A DNA stretch of 64,000 nucleotides. Origin: Ashinkailepas kermadecensis (taxonomy: Eukaryota; Arthropoda; Thecostraca; Neolepadidae). The position numbers were made by a program, and so were the translations under genes. The stretch is from positions 745,981 to 809,980 of the forward strand of contig JAOTOM010005052.1 in assembly GCA_034440615.1 (NCBI GenBank), given 5' to 3'. Below the pieces are notes generated by a model, which was given only the letters and a program-made list of their open reading frames with translations, did no database searches and was not told the DNA's origin. This document shows, one piece after another, positions 28,515 through 53,300 of this stretch (position 1 is its first letter; every line of letters starts with the position of its first letter).

Positions 28515-29222
28515 ACCTGCACCAATCTCGTTCAGCAGACATCTCGTCCAGCAGACATCTCGTCCAGCAGACATCTCGTCCAGCAGACATCTCGTCCAGC
28601 AGACATCTCGTCCAGTAGCGTCAAGTTGGATATTTCATCTCGTCAGTTGGGCATTTAGACATCTCGTCCAGTAGCGTCAAGTTGGATATTTCATCTCGTC
28701 AGTTGGACATATGGACATATCGTCCAATAGCGTCCAGTAAACGTATCGTCTAGTAGCATCCAGTAGACATCTCGTCCAGCAGACATCTCGTCCAGTAGCG
28801 TCCAGTAGACATCTCGTCCAGTAGTATCCAGTAAACATCTCGTCCAGCAGACATCTCGTCCAGTAGACATCTCGTCCAGCAGACATCTCGTCCAGTAGCG
28901 TCCAGTAGACATCTCGTCCAGTAGTATCCAGTAAACATCTCGTCCAGCAGAGATCTCGTCCAGTAGCGTCCAGTAGACATCTCGTCCAGTAGTACCCAGT
29001 AAGCATCTCGTCCAGCAGACATCTCGTCCAGTAGCGTCCAGTAGACATCTCGTCCAGTAGTATCCAGTAAACATCTCGTCCAGCAGACATCTCGTCCAGC
29101 AGACATCTCGTCCAGTAGACATCTCGTCCAGCAGACATCTCGTCCAGTAGCGTCCAGTAGACATCTTGTCCAGTAGTATCCAGTAGACATCTCGTCCAGT
29201 AGCGTCCAGTAGACATCCCGTA
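28515..29222 (+). repeat. Mixed 16/26-bp minisatellite (GACATCTCGTCCAG)
   Basis: AGACATCTCGTCCAGCAG and AGTAGCGTCCAGTAGACATC units alternate in a higher-order pattern of about 130 bp. A TTGGATATTTCATCTCGTCA variant occurs at 28624 and 28682. Confidence 0.93.
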
Positions 29223-29651
29223 ACCGGCAATTTTCTGTTCGTTTTGCGCGTTGTATTGACAAGATCCAGCTTTTGGCAGTGGTAGTCGGTCGCATGGCGT
29301 TAAGGTAACATGACTCTTGACACAACTAACGCGCGACCTTTAAGCACACACCAAGCACATTTCTCCCACAGGCTGCGTCGACGGAGACTACATTCGGCCG
29401 CGGCCCTACCGGCCACCTGACTGTGCAGTCTACATTGAAGCTCTAAACCAGCACCCATGTCCAGCACCATCACACAGCCGCCGAGTTTGGCTGCTGATAG
29501 CAAGCTCTCCGGACGGAGCCGACGACGACTCCGGACCTTGACACCTAATGACCTGCCCCGGCTCGTTGCGAGGGGAGGTCACGTGACCCCCGGAGACACC
29601 AGCCAAGGTGGCAGGCCAGGTCGCGGGCTATGTTGCAGAGTCAGGAGTTCT
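29223..29651 (-). other. SPARC 3' flank / possible 3' UTR
   Basis: A plus-strand acceptor-like CTCCCACAG at 29371 opens a short GC-rich frame (GCVDGDYIRPRPYRPPDC), but no partner exon was found. The region is more likely SPARC 3' UTR on the other strand. Confidence 0.35.
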
Positions 29652-40518
<10,867 letters not shown>

Positions 40519-41400
40519 CCTGCAACAGCCGGGACACAGCGTGCTACACGCCAGCAGATGTCGCATCGAGCCTGGGATGACGGCTTATGAAAACAGTTGA
40601 GGCATCAAGCAGAAATTATGAATATTCTGGAGGGGGGAGGGGGGAGCGGAGGAGAGACGCAGCGTTCTTCAAATGGCCTAGTACCTGCACACTAAGACGT
40701 TTTGATGTTGATTTTCTCTTACAGCATGTCGAGAAAATCATAAATGTTCGCAAAATTTCGTTTGCGGGGAAGACGAACTTCGGTTATTGGAACGATTATT
40801 TGACAAGCAGTCTGCTAACTCTGCCTACCCAGCGGATTTCGCTTCCATCGGAGTGGTGGATGGATCTCTTAGCCATGTCGCCCCCAACAGAAGTGCCATC
40901 AAAGGCGTGGATGGATCCCTTAGCCATGGGCCCCAACGGAGATGCCATCGGAGGGGCGGATGGATCCCTTAGCCATGTAGCCGCAACAGAGATAAGGACT
41001 GGCGACAGGCACAGCGCGCTGCGACACAAATCCAATCCAATGTCAATCGTAGCCTCCCTGTACACTTCCCGATCAGCGGCGATCCTGAACACTTCCTGAT
41101 CAGCGGCGAACATGAACACTTCCCGATCAGCGGCGATCCTGAACACTTCCCGATCGGCAGCGATCCTGAACGATGGGCCGAAGGTGAACACCTTCGGAAG
41201 CGTTAGGCATCGGCAGCTTGAACCAGCCGTACACCGAGTGTGTTCCAGATGGAGCTGCGAACTGGTGCTGAAGGGTAGCTGGTGCTGAAGTGTAGCTAAG
41301 GGTGGCGTTAGCAGATCACGTTAGGCAAAACTCCTGTAAGGGCATGCCAAACGTGATATGCTACAACCTGTAAGTTCTTACAAATATCTGTTTTTTTAGA
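40519..41400. repeat. SPARC upstream flank with two minisatellites
   Basis: 40845-40985 has three units of about 54 bp (GATGGATCCCTTAGCCATG). 41065-41175 has about five 27-bp units (GAACACTTCCCGATCAGCGG). The rest is unique, and no promoter could be defined. Confidence 0.7.
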
Positions 41401-41404
41401 ATCA

Positions 41405-41645
41405 CAGTGGATAACGTGACCGCTGAATTCGATTATCCCTGACTGCCGAGTTCGATTACCGAGACCGCTGAATTCGATTACCCCTGACCGCTAAATTCGA
41501 TTACCCCTGACCGCTAAATTCGATTATCCCTGATCGCTGAATTCGATTAGTTCTGACCGCTGAATTCGATTATCCTGATCGCTGAATTCGATTAGTTCTG
41601 ACCGCTGAATTCGATTACCCCTCACCGGCGAATACGATTATCCCC
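41405..41645 (+). repeat. 23-bp minisatellite GACCGCTGAATTCGATTA
   Basis: About ten units, most containing GAATTC, ending in a C-run and (CA)n. Confidence 0.93.
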
Positions 41646-42340
41646 CCCCCACACACACACCGCAAGATATCCAAGGACGAACCACTTTCGTTAAAGGTCA
41701 TTCAGTTTACTTAAACACGTAAAGCTTTGTTGCATATCACAGCGAACGCTTGCTCGCGGTGTGTTCTGCCATCTGTGCCGCCTTATTCCGTCAAGGTCAT
41801 GCCGTCAAGGTCATGCCGTGCAATAATATATCCGGTTATTTGTTTCGATAAAAAATGATACGCGATACTTGGCTAGTGAATTCGTGTTTAAGCCGGTGCC
41901 TTGTATTTCGCCATGCAATGTATTATAACATCTCCGTGTTTTCCGGGTAGCTGTGCTACGTATCTAGAAGCTGCATGCCTACACGAATGTGCTATGCTAA
42001 CGCATTTGTGACTGCATACACGAATGTGTTATTTTAACGCATTTAGGACTACATACACAAATGCGTTATGATAACGCATTTCTGACTACATTCACGAAGG
42101 TGTTATGATAATGCATTTGTGACTGCATACACGAATTTGTTATGATAATCCACATGTGTTCCTTTGATTTGCATATAGGGAGTGCAATAAATACTACGGG
42201 CAGATTGTGGCGTACGTATGCGACATAAAGACATCTAAAGAAGAGCAGACTGTCCCGGAAGTAGATAACTTCCGGTGTTGCTCTATGCCAATAAAACATT
42301 AATTTTCCGGCGCTGCAGTGATAAACGTGCCAACGTCACG
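41646..42340. other. Intergenic with a 37-bp repeat
   Basis: 41975-42150 has about five units of GCATACACGAATGTGTTATG with ATAACGCATTTGTGAC. Otherwise unique. Confidence 0.6.
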
Positions 42341-42775
42341 TGATGCTGTGACCTCACCGTAATGATAACACCCCCTCCCCAGCGTGGGCGGGTGTATCAC
42401 GTGATGTCACGTGGTACCACACCGTAATGATAGCACACCCCAGCGGGGCCGAACGTGTGACGTGATGTCACTTGGTACCTCACCGTTTGTATTTGTTTGT
42501 TTATCGGGTGGTTCACGACGCACTTTATGCACGATCACGGCTAATGGCGCCGCCCACACTGATTGGCCGGTGGGCCGCGGGATTGTGAAATGTCCCGAGT
42601 GGTGCGAGTGTTGAACCCGGGACCTTTGGTACCCAGAGCTCAACACCTTAACTACTCGGCCATCCCCGCCCCGTGGCACCTCACCGTAATGACAACACAA
42701 CCCAGCCGGGCGGACGTATGACGTGTGTGTCACGTGGTACCTCGCCGTAATGATAACACGCCCCAGCTCGAGCGG
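42341..42775 (+). repeat. About 65-bp array (CCGTAATGATAACAC) interrupted by a SINE
   Basis: Units contain CTCACCGTAATGATAACAC and CACGTGATGTCACGTGGTAC. Two and a half units lie left of the SINE and two to the right. Confidence 0.82.
42486..42672 (-). mobile_element. tRNA-derived SINE (Ser/Leu-like head)
   Basis: On the minus strand the head reads GGATGGCCGAGTAGTTAAGG, then GGTTCAACACTC (B box-like), resembling a class II tRNA. A short body follows, and the tail ends ATAAACAAACAAATACAAA. The stems are degenerate, so it is not a functional tRNA. Confidence 0.75.
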
Positions 42776-42847
42776 GCACGCACAAAAACAGGAGGGCAGA
42801 AGCCAGCTGGCCAGGAAATACAGACTTCCTCCAGCCGCACACTTCCT

Positions 42848-43006
42848 CTACGGGAGAGTCCATCGCTTCACGTCCACAAACTGCTGTAGCGGCTCCTTTT
42901 CTCCGGCCGTAGCGTAAGCGTGGGCAGCCAGGAGATCCTCGAGCTGCAGAATCGATGTCCAGTTGGTTTGGTCTTTGCTGCTCACCGGGAGCCAAATTGG
43001 GGACGA
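42848..43006 (-). pseudogene. Possible coding fragment (SKDQTNWTSILQLEDLL...), unidentified
   Basis: On the minus strand a frame reads PIWLPVSSKDQTNWTSILQL, then EDLLAAHAYATAGEKEPLQQ and FVDVKRWTLP before TAG. Composition and codon use look protein-like, but I do not recognise the family. No start or partner exon was found, and the stop could equally be an intron end (CCGTAG). It may be an exon of an unseen gene or a transposon relic. Confidence 0.25.
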
Positions 43007-44930
43007 TGCAATTTTTATTCGTTAATAAGGAGCGAATGGATGCGATGAGTTAAATGAATGTGAGTAGAAGCTCATTTCATTGTTGTTAACCTGCTCATGT
43101 CATCACCCCAGTAGTCACACATACGACAATAGAGACTTGGCGCTAGCCAGCGCAAGTGTCTGAATTTGTGGCTAGTGGGCCGCCACTGCTTGGACCCCGT
43201 CGTAAGCCATGACAGTCTGGTGGTGTCAGCAGGTCTGGTCTGGTCTGGTGGTGTCAGGTGGCGATCGAGTCCCCTCCTGAGGCTGCTCGCTCTGCTCAGT
43301 GGATCAAACTATTTCAATTCATAGTTAAAGCAAAGGTGTACACGGTATGCGCACATAACGTATTCATTTGTGTGCATAGTCTTGTGGTGGTGAGGCCCTG
43401 CCTAACCTGCTTCATAGACTGGCAAGCCCATGAGTGAAAGGGCATCCAGGTGGGGCCCTACCTAACCTGTTTCATAGCCTGCCACGCCCATGAGTGAAAG
43501 GTCATATGCTGGTTGTGCCCTACCTTATCTGCTTGTTTTCCTTCCACGCCCATCAATGAAAGGGCATGCCTACGTCCTGCCCATCTGAGCACGGCTTTTA
43601 GTCTTGTTCACGTCAGCAATACGTCATAGATGACGTGAGACACCGGGAAAATACTCAGAAGACAATAGTGAGCCCGCACCGCAAGGACCGCAAGACTACC
43701 TGTGTCTTCACCAAAAAGTAGTTAAAGTAAATTATTTTCAAATGAATATAGTAAAAGCGAGGAAGTTGACCTGACCTCAGGTCAGTCACTTTCAAATTAA
43801 TTAGAGTTTCGAGACAGCAAAGTTGGAAGATGGGCCAGGGACCCCCTTCCCCAACTTTGAACGAGCTTAGCATTGACCCAATAAGCGTTAGCAGGGGAGT
43901 CAGCGTACCCCCCCTCCCCCCACATTTGACGAGCTCAGCATTGGCCCAATGGGTGTTACATGGAAGGAATTGACTTTAAAATGGCTCTTATTCTCCAATT
44001 TTGGGACAGTTCCTACGCCTCAGATTATTCCAACTTAGAAAATGTACTAATATGCTGCATGCACCGATGCTATGCTTGGTGATATTTTTCCATATTACAT
44101 GATGTAAAATCTTTCAAGGAGAATCGACATTAGATAGGTTGGAGGAAGTACACCTGCTTCCAAAATATGTATCTGCAAATACATGTCAGTTTCAAGATCA
44201 ATCATCTCCAAATCACTGCCAACAATGCTAATTTGGTTCCAGTATTTGTATTCGGCGTTTTCCTTGTCTCTTCACACAATTCCAAAACCGTAATCTCAGA
44301 TCGGAACTCAGAGTGTGCACTTTCCACCAGCGAGCCCCACTGCTTGCGTGATCATCGTGCCGACATCGTGCCGATCATCGTGCCATCGATCAGTGAGCTT
44401 GGTTAATTTTCTACACAAGTTTCCAGGCTAAATTATTCAATGGTAGACCCGTGAGGCTACATGTTTCGGGCACTACAGTGCAAATAGTGTGGAGTCGTTG
44501 TGTTGACTTGTATTCAACGGCGATGTATACATGTGAGATCTGGCTCATAAAAGCTCCTGCACAATCCCCATGTAATTCATATGCAGGTTTGCAGGTATGC
44601 AGGTTTTCCAGGTAGGTCAATTGGTGCCCCTCACCACCAATCAATCTCACAAAGTAATGCCCATGTTTCCGAGCATGCGCAGTTTTTGGCTTCAGTGCGA
44701 TGGCACCTCCGTTACGGAGACAGGGGATTCCCTTGCCATTGACCAAGTACAGATGCCACGTGTTCGTGGGCTTCTCTTTGTCACGCCAGGCCGTGGTCGG
44801 CCAGCGGGTGGTTCTGAACTGAGCCACCTGACCCATGAGCCACCTGACTGAGCCACCTGACCCATGCACACCGTCTGAGTCGGCTGTTAATCGGAGACTC
44901 TGCTTAGGTCAGCTATCAGCCGGCTGCGGC
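43007..44930. other. Intergenic with minor repeats
   Basis: 43385-43575 has three roughly 60-bp units (CCTACCTAACCTGTTTCATA, CACGCCCATGAGTGAAAGG). 43745-43820 matches the dispersed repeat at 28105. 43830-43940 holds two ACCCCCTTCCCCAACTTTGA-like copies. No gene. Confidence 0.5.
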
Positions 44931-44934
44931 TCGG

Positions 44935-46030
44935 GGTGCGGTCGGTACCGCGTCACACCCTGGGTCTGAAGGACGACACACCTGTGGAGAGGCAGGGCGG
45001 CGGCTCGAGGTGGGGTCGGTACCGCGTCACACCCTGGGTCTGAAGGACGACCCACCTGTGGAGAGGCAGGGCTGCGGCTCGGGCGTCACACCCTGGGTGC
45101 TGGAGGACGACCCACCTGTGGAGAGGCAGGGCTGCGGCTCGAGGTGGGGTCGGTACCGCGTCACACCCTGGGTCTGGAGGACGACCCACCTGTGGAGAGG
45201 CAGGGCTGCGGCTCGAGGTTGGGGTCGGTACCGCGTCACACCCTGGGTCTGAGACGACACACACCTGTGGAGAGGCAGGGCGGCGGCTCGAGGTGGGGTC
45301 GGTACCGCGTCACACCCTGGGTCTGAAGGACGACACACCTGTGGAGAGGCAGGGCGGCGGCTCGAGGTGGGGTCGGTACCGCGTCACACCCTGGGTCTGG
45401 AGGACGACACACCTGTGGAGAGGCAGGGCGGCGGCTCGAGGTGGGGTCGGTACCGTGTCACACCCTGGGTCTGAAGGACGACCCACCTGTGGAGAGGCAG
45501 GGCGGCGGCTCGAGGTGGGGTCGGTACCGCGTCACACCCTGGGTCTGAAGGACGACACACCTGTGGAGAGGCAGGGCGGCGGCTCGAGGTGGGGTCGGTA
45601 CCGCGTCACACCCTGGGTCTGAAGGACGACACACCTGTGGAGAGGCAGGGCGGCGGCTCGAGGTGGGGTCGGTACCGCGTCACACCCTGGGTCTGAAGGA
45701 CGACCCACCTGTGGAGAGGCAGGGCTGCGGCTCGAGGTGGGGTCGGTATCGCGTCACACCCTGGGTCTGAAGGACGACACACCTGTGGAGAGGCAGGGCG
45801 GCGGCTCGAGGTGGGGTCGGTACCGCGTCACACCCTGGGTCTGAAGGACGACACACCTGTGGAGAGGCAGGGCGGCGGCTCGGGGTGCGGTCGGTACCGC
45901 GTCACACCCTGGGTCTGAAGGACGACACACCTGTGGAGAGGCAGGGCGGCGGCTCGAGGTGGGGTCGGTACCGCGTCACACCCTGGGTCTGAAGGACGAC
46001 ACACCTGTGGAGAGGCAGGGCGGCGGCTCA
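44935..46030 (+). repeat. 74-bp minisatellite, about 15 copies
   Basis: The unit contains GGTCGGTACCGCGTCACACC, CTGGGTCTGAAGGACGAC and CACCTGTGGAGAGGCAGGGC. Copies are highly homogeneous, with one shorter copy at 45080-45110. Confidence 0.96.
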
Positions 46031-47640
46031 CTGCACTGGCGCAATGCGCGCCGTCGGCTAATGCATCAGATCCAATATATCTGCGATGACTCAGGTACTT
46101 GATTAAATTCAAGGTTACCATCGTATTTGAGCAGGCTTACGTCTGTCCCAGATTTCCCAGATGTTCCAGATTTCATGCGCACGCCTGCACGGATCTGGGT
46201 GTCACAGAGAAGGCAAGCTTGCTGCATGGCTTTAAGCAATCCATGGTTTACTTAGCTGTGAAATAAGCATAGTATGCAACGTGCATATGTTATGCAAACG
46301 TAAACTGCGATTTACAATCTCACCAAACTTACTTTCCCAAAATACTCTCACGCTCCTATCTGCACCGCGATGCGCACTACACGCTACGCACTACGCGCTA
46401 CGCACCACACGCCACGAACTACCCGCTACGCACTACCCGCTACGCACTACCCGCTACGCAATACCCACTACTCATTATACGCTACGCACTACACGCTACG
46501 CACTACGCACCAGAGACAAAGTACAGTCGGGGGAAATAAGGCATACAGTCACCGGGACAAGACGTCAAAGTAGAGCGCCTCTCCCCAATGAAAAACCAAA
46601 CACTTATCGGCATGCATCACGTTTCAATGTGAGGGAGCCGTATTGAGAGAGTTGGGAAACCAACATCCATGTCTCCTTCGAATTTGACTTGCATGGAAAT
46701 CTTGAGAAGATGCAGGATTAAGATTAGGTAGCATGATTGATAACATTTTTAATTAATTCGTTAATATGTCGAGTTAAATGGTAGCAGCTTGGCTTAGTTG
46801 CTTCCAAACACTTGGATAAAATGCGTGAACATACTGTTCCATCTCACTCCATCGCTTGGACGAGAGTAAAAATCCTTCAGGGGGACATGGAACACCGCAA
46901 TTCCTTGTATCGGTGGTGGACGTGACGGCTCGCCCGCCCATCGCCCCTCACATGTCAAAGGCCCTTTAGCGTGCATGGGCCCTCTTTCCACTTTGAGGGT
47001 ACCTCACAGTGGGGAAGAGCTTGTATGTACCCGGAACTCGTCTAGGATACTTTGAGAAGGGGCCACCGTCACCGCCCAGCAGACTCAGGACTCCGCAGTA
47101 ATGCCAAAGCGAGAAGAAAGATCGGCGACTGCTGGGCGCGGTCCCCGCAATTAACATGTTAGACGAGTCCCTGGTATATAGGTATGGAATTGGAAGATGC
47201 TCCAATTCTTCACCCTTGCCCCATGGATGAGTTTAAGCAATGATGGACAGCACTCCCCCCCCAAAGGAAAAAGAAGCATTATCTGCAATTCCAGTAATTG
47301 CATCTCCAGCGAGATTATGGTTTGAATAATGATCAGTCATTCACACAAGTTCACCAACAATGTCACAATGACGGACAGAGCGTATTTTGTTCGCAGCAAA
47401 AGTGTCAGAGATGGGAAACACAGACAAAATGCCGCCTTCCCAACAGCCGGTCGGCGTCACTGGCTCTGCCAGGAGGGGGCTGACACGGGCGGGGGGGGGG
47501 GGTATTGGGGCTACGGCGGAGGTGATGTGCCGACCAGGCGCCGGTCTGGTGACGAGAATCAGGGCTCTCCTGACTGGCCCTCAGCCGGCCCTGAACCCAG
47601 TCGGCCTGTGATTGCCGTTCAAAGTTCCTCGTCCGCGGAT
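46031..47640. other. Intergenic, with a short TACGCACTACGCGC repeat
   Basis: 46372-46510 repeats ACTACGCGCTACGCACTAC-like units. A G-run lies at 47491-47501. Open frames near 47300-47640 show no recognisable domain. Confidence 0.45.
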
Positions 47641-49015
47641 GTTTAGACGAGACGTGTTGTGCGTGGCATGGTGTTCCGTGTGTGGTGTGAGCCGTGGCAT
47701 GTTGTTCCACGTGTGGTGTGAGCCGTGGCATGGTGTTCCACGTGTGGTGTGAGCCGTGACATGGTGTTTCACGTGTGGTGTGAGCCGTGACATGGTGTTC
47801 CGCGTGTGGTGTGAGCCGTGACATGGTGTTTCACGTGTGGTGTGAGCCGTGGCATGGTGTTCCGCGTGTGGTGTGAGCCGTGGCATGGTGTTCCGCGTGT
47901 GGTGTGAGCCGTGACATGGTGTTTCACGTGTGGTGTGAGCCGTGGCATGGTGTTCCGCGTGTGGTGTGAGCCGTGACATGGTGTTTCACGTGTGGTGTGA
48001 GCCGTGACATGGTGTTCCGTGTGGTGTGAGCCGTAGCATGGTGTTCCACGTGTGGTGTGAGCAATGGCATGGTGTTCCGTGTGTGGTGTGGCATGTTGTT
48101 CCGTGTGTGGTGTGAGCCGTGGCATGTTGTTCCACGTGTGGTGTGAGCCGTGGCATGGTGTTCCGCGTGTGGTGTGAGCCGTGGCATGTTGTTCCGCGTG
48201 TGGTGTGAGCCGTGACATGGTGTTTCACGTGTGGTGTGAGCCGTGACATGGTGTTCCGTGTGTGGTGTGAGCCGTGGCATGGTGTTCCGCGTGTGGTGTG
48301 AGCCGTGACATGGTGTTTCACGTGTGGTGTGAGCCGTGGCATGGTGTTCCGCGTGTGGTGTGAGCCGTGACATGGTGTTCCGTGTGTGGTGTGAGCCGTG
48401 ACATGGTGTTTCACGTGTGGTGTGAGCCGTGGCATGGTGTTCCACGTGTGGTGTGAGCCGTGGCATGTTGTTCCACGTGTGGTGTGAGCCGTGGCATGCT
48501 GTTCCACGTGTGGTGTGAGCCGTGGCATGTTGTTCCGTGTGTGGTGTGAGCCGTGGCATGTTGTTCCGCGTGTGGTGTGAGCCGTGGCATGTTGTTCCGC
48601 GTGTGGTGTGAGCCGTGGCATGTTGTTCCGTGTGTGGTGTGAGCCGTGGCATGGTGTTCCACGTGTGGTGTGAGCCGTGGCATGGTGTTCCACGTGTGGT
48701 GTGAGCCGTGGCATGTTGTTCCACGTGTGGTGTGAGCCGTGGCATGGTGTTCCACGTGTGGTGTGAGCCGTGGCATGGTGTTCCACGTGGTGTGAGCCGT
48801 GGCATGGTGTTCCACGTGTGGTGTGAGCCGTGGCATGTTGTTCCACGTGTGGTGTGAGCCGTGGCATGGTGTTCCACGTGTGGTGTGAGCCGTGGCATGT
48901 TGTTCCACGTGTGGTGTGAGCCGTGGCATGTTGTTCCGTGTGTGGTGTGAGCCGTGGCATGTTGTTCCACGTGTGGTGAGAGCCGTGGCATGGTGTTCCA
49001 CGTGTGGTGTAAGCA
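47641..49015 (+). repeat. 31-bp minisatellite, about 44 copies
   Basis: The unit is GTGGCATGGTGTTCCACGTG plus TGGTGTGAGCC. Sub-variants (CCGCGTG, CCGTGTG, TTTCACGTG) form blocks. Many units carry CACGTG. Confidence 0.97.
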
Positions 49016-49510
49016 GTCGGTTCAGTGCACTCACTGTCCCGCTGGGTGAACTGACGTGGACGACAACCAGAAGTGTATTTGTGACATTTATGGGTAAGGT
49101 AAACAGACAATTGCCAGGGTAGGTCTGGGATTGTCCCCGCCCTGAATAGAAGCCGTCATGCGGCCTACATTTGTTCGGTGAAAGGTTTTCTCCCTAGAAG
49201 AGTCTTCTTACGCTGCCATTCTATCGGAACTAGTAGCTAGTAAATTAAGCTAGTCCTCGTTGCCCTGTGGAAAGCGCTGAACCCAGAGAGACATGGCGCC
49301 CCCCTCCCGCCCCCGGGTTGGGGAAAAGATACTTTTTCGAGTGCCTCCGCAACTATGCCTTTTGCATAACAGCAAATTGGTACATGGGATTTTTAAACAA
49401 ATAATCGAATGGTACTTCAGAAGGAAAGGATTTCGCTATTTCGGAAGTGCATCCTACCCGATTTCGCGTGCAGCGTCTACGATTTCATCCCGTCTCCGCT
49501 CATATATCTC
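49016..49510. other. Intergenic, unique
   Basis: No feature recognised. Confidence 0.4.
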
Positions 49511-49530
49511 TTTTCTCTCTTTTATATATA

Positions 49531-50262
<732 letters not shown>

Positions 50263-52372
50263 CTCCGGGTGCGGGCCAGGTGCGTCACATCTGGCTCCGG
50301 GTGCGGGCCAGGTGCGTCACATCTGGCTCCTGGTGCGGGCCAGGTGCGTCACATCTGGCTCCGGGTGCAGGCCAGGTGCGTCACATCTGGCTCCGGGTAC
50401 GGGCCAGGTGCGTCACATCTGGCTCCGGGTGCGGGCCAGGTGCGTCACATCTGGCTCCGGGTGCGGGCCAGGTGCGTCACATCTGGCTCCGAGTACGGGC
50501 CAGGTGCGTCACATCTGGCTCCGGGTGCGGGCCAGGTGCGTCACATCTGGCTCCGGGTGCGGGCCAGGTGCGTCACATCTGGCTCCGGGTGCGGGCCAGG
50601 TGCGTCACATCTGGCTCCGGGTACGGGCCAGGTGCGTCACATCTGGCTCCGGGTGCGGGCCAGGTGCGTCACATCTGGCTCCGGGTGCGGGCCAGGTGCG
50701 TCACATCTGGCTCGAGTACGGGCCAGGTGCGTCACATCTGGCTCCTGGTGCGGGCCAGGTGCGTCACATCTGGCTCGGGTGCGGGCCAGGTGCGTCACAT
50801 CTGGCTCCGGGTGCGGGCCAGGTGCGTCACATCTGGCTCCGGGTGCGGGCCAGGTGCGTCACATCTGGCTCCGGGTACGGGCCAGGTGCGTCACATCTGG
50901 CTCCTGGTGCGGGCCAGGTGCGTCACATCTGGCTCCGAGTACGGGCCAGGTGCGTCACATCTGGCTCCGGGTGCGGGCCAGGTGCGTCACATCTGGCTCC
51001 GGGTACGGGCCAGGTGCGTCACATCTGGCTCCGGGTGCGGGCCAGGTGCGTCACATCTGGCTCCGGGTGCGGGCCAGGTGCGTCACATCTGGCTCCGAGT
51101 ACGGGCCAGGTGCGTCACATCTGGCTCCGGGTGCGGGCCAGGTGCGTCACATCTGGCTCCGGGTACGGGCCAGGTGCGTCACATCTGGCTCCGGGTGCGG
51201 GCCAGGTGCGTCACATCTGGCTCCGGGTGCGGGCCAGGTGCGTCACATCTGGCTCCGAGTACGGGCCAGGTGCGTCACATCTGGCTCCGGGTGCGGGCCA
51301 GGTGCGTCACATCTGGCTCCGGGTGCGGGCCAGGTGCGTCACATCTGGCTCCGGGTGCGGGCCAGGTGCGTCACATCTGGCTCCGGGTACGGGCCAGGTG
51401 CGTCACATCTGGCTCCGGGTGCGGGCCAGGTGCGTCACATCTGGCTCCGGGTGCGGGCCAGGTGCGTCACATCTGGCTCGAGTACGGGCCAGGTGCGTCA
51501 CATCTGGCTCCGGGTGCGGGCCAGGTGCGTCACATCTGGCTCCGGGTGCGGGCCAGGTGCGTCACATCTGGCTCCGGGTGCGGGCCAGGTGCGTCACATC
51601 TGGCTCCGGGTGCGGGCCAGGTGCGTCACATCTGGCTCCGAGTACGGGCCAGGTGCGTCACATCTGGCTCCGAGTACGGGCCAGGTGCGTCACATCTGGC
51701 TCCGAGTACGGGCCAGGTGCGTCACATCTGGCTCCGGGTGCGGGCCAGGTGCGTCACATCTGGCTCCGGGTGCGGGCCAGGTGCGTCACATCTGGCTCCG
51801 AGTACGGGCCAGGTGCGTCACATCTGGCTCCGAGTACGGGCCAGGTGCGTCACATCTGGCTCCGAGTACGGGCCAGGTGCGTCACATCTGGCTCCGGGTG
51901 CGGGCCAGGTGCGTCACATCTGGCTCCGGGTGCGGGCCAGGTGCGTCACATCTGGCTCCGAGTACGGGCCAGGTGCGTCACATCTGGCTCCGAGTACGGT
52001 CCAGGTGCGTCACATCTGGCTCCGGGTGCGGGCCAGGTGCGTCACATCTGGCTCCGGGTGCGGGCCAGGTGCGTCACATCTGGCTCCGGGTGCGGGCCAG
52101 GTGCGTCACATCTGGCTCCGGGTGCGGGCCAGGTGCGTCACATCTGGCTCCGGGTGCGGGCCAGGTGCGTCACATCTGGCTCCGGGTGCGGGCCAGGTGC
52201 GTCACATCTGGCTCCGGGTACGGGCCAGGTGCGTCACATCTGGCTCCGGGTGCGGGCCAGGTGCGTCACATCTGGCTCCGAGTGCGGTCCAGGTGCGTCA
52301 AATCTGGCTCCGAGTACAGACCAAGTGCGCCATATTTGGCTCCGAGTGCGGGCCAGGTGCGCCATATTTGGC
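50263..52372 (+). repeat. 32-bp minisatellite, about 66 copies
   Basis: The unit is GTGCGTCACATCTGGCTCCG plus GGTGCGGGCCAG, with GAGTACGGGCCAG variants. Since 32 is not divisible by three, all three forward frames stay open for over 700 codons. These frames are a by-product of a stop-free unit. The last copies (from 52280) are diverged. Confidence 0.97.
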
Positions 52373-53300
52373 TGGGCTGACCGACCAGATTGCTGAGGCG
52401 TTTCGTTGCGGAGCCGAGCGGGCGGCGCCCCGGGCGGCGTCCCGGGGCGGGGGCGGTCAGCCGCACGCCATGGCCGGGCCAAGCCAAACTTGCATCGGGG
52501 CCAGACCCAAATGAGACACGAATCTCAACTGCGCCCTCTGAGTAGCTCGTAATTACATGATACTTATTGCATCCAATTATCGAGGACGTACATGAAGCCT
52601 ATTTCAAGCACATTTGAATGTGAAGCCTATTTCAGTAAGTTGACACGGTGCATTCAGTTTCGAGGTGCGTGCTGGATACTTGGCAGAGGAACCCGATTGT
52701 GGAATTTGTATAGTTCCTCAATTTTGAGATATTTGCATTGAAAAGAAAAGAACTATCCGCTTGAACTGAAATTGGTTGCAAATTTGTCAAAGTCGGGCTT
52801 ATCTTCGAACTTGGCATACGTGCCACAAACTGAGCCTGCGTCATGCCGAATTGTCGAATTGGCATGGGCGCCACGCTGTGTTACTGGCATTCTTTCCTCA
52901 CAGCCTTTCCACTCCGTTAATGTCGCATACAAGCGTTCAGCGCGGCACTCTCCATCTCATCCTCGCGGTCGTCCGACCTCGGAACACGCAGGTCGCGTGA
53001 CATGACAACGTAGCCACGTGATCGGCGGCTGCCTGGGTTGCCTTCAGGCACCGTCACCACGTTAGATACGGACCGACTGCACGGGCGTTAAAGACTGTCT
53101 CCGGGCAGTTATCGGGACACTGAGTGGCTATCTGACCTCTCCGGGATGGTGTGAGGCGAGCGGCAGCCTCGTCAATGGTCATTTCTGCAGCAGTGTGACG
53201 TCACTCCTCAGTGGCGTGAACGTCCACCCTGCAGTTACTATTGGCCCCGGCTTTCACGCAGCGACACAGTAACAAAACGCCCACTGCGATAAATACGGAG
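52373..53300. other. Intergenic, unique
   Basis: A GC-rich patch at 52400-52470. No gene recognised. Confidence 0.4.

Noticed and set aside
29372..29560. Plus-strand exon candidate after CTCCCACAG (GCVDGDYIRPRPYRPPDC)
   Set aside because: No partner exon or family resemblance, and it overlaps the likely SPARC 3' UTR on the other strand.
47769..49110. Minus-strand frames of 350-374 codons rich in HTTRGTPCHGS
   Set aside because: Product of the 31-bp minisatellite. It cycles through frames without codon bias.
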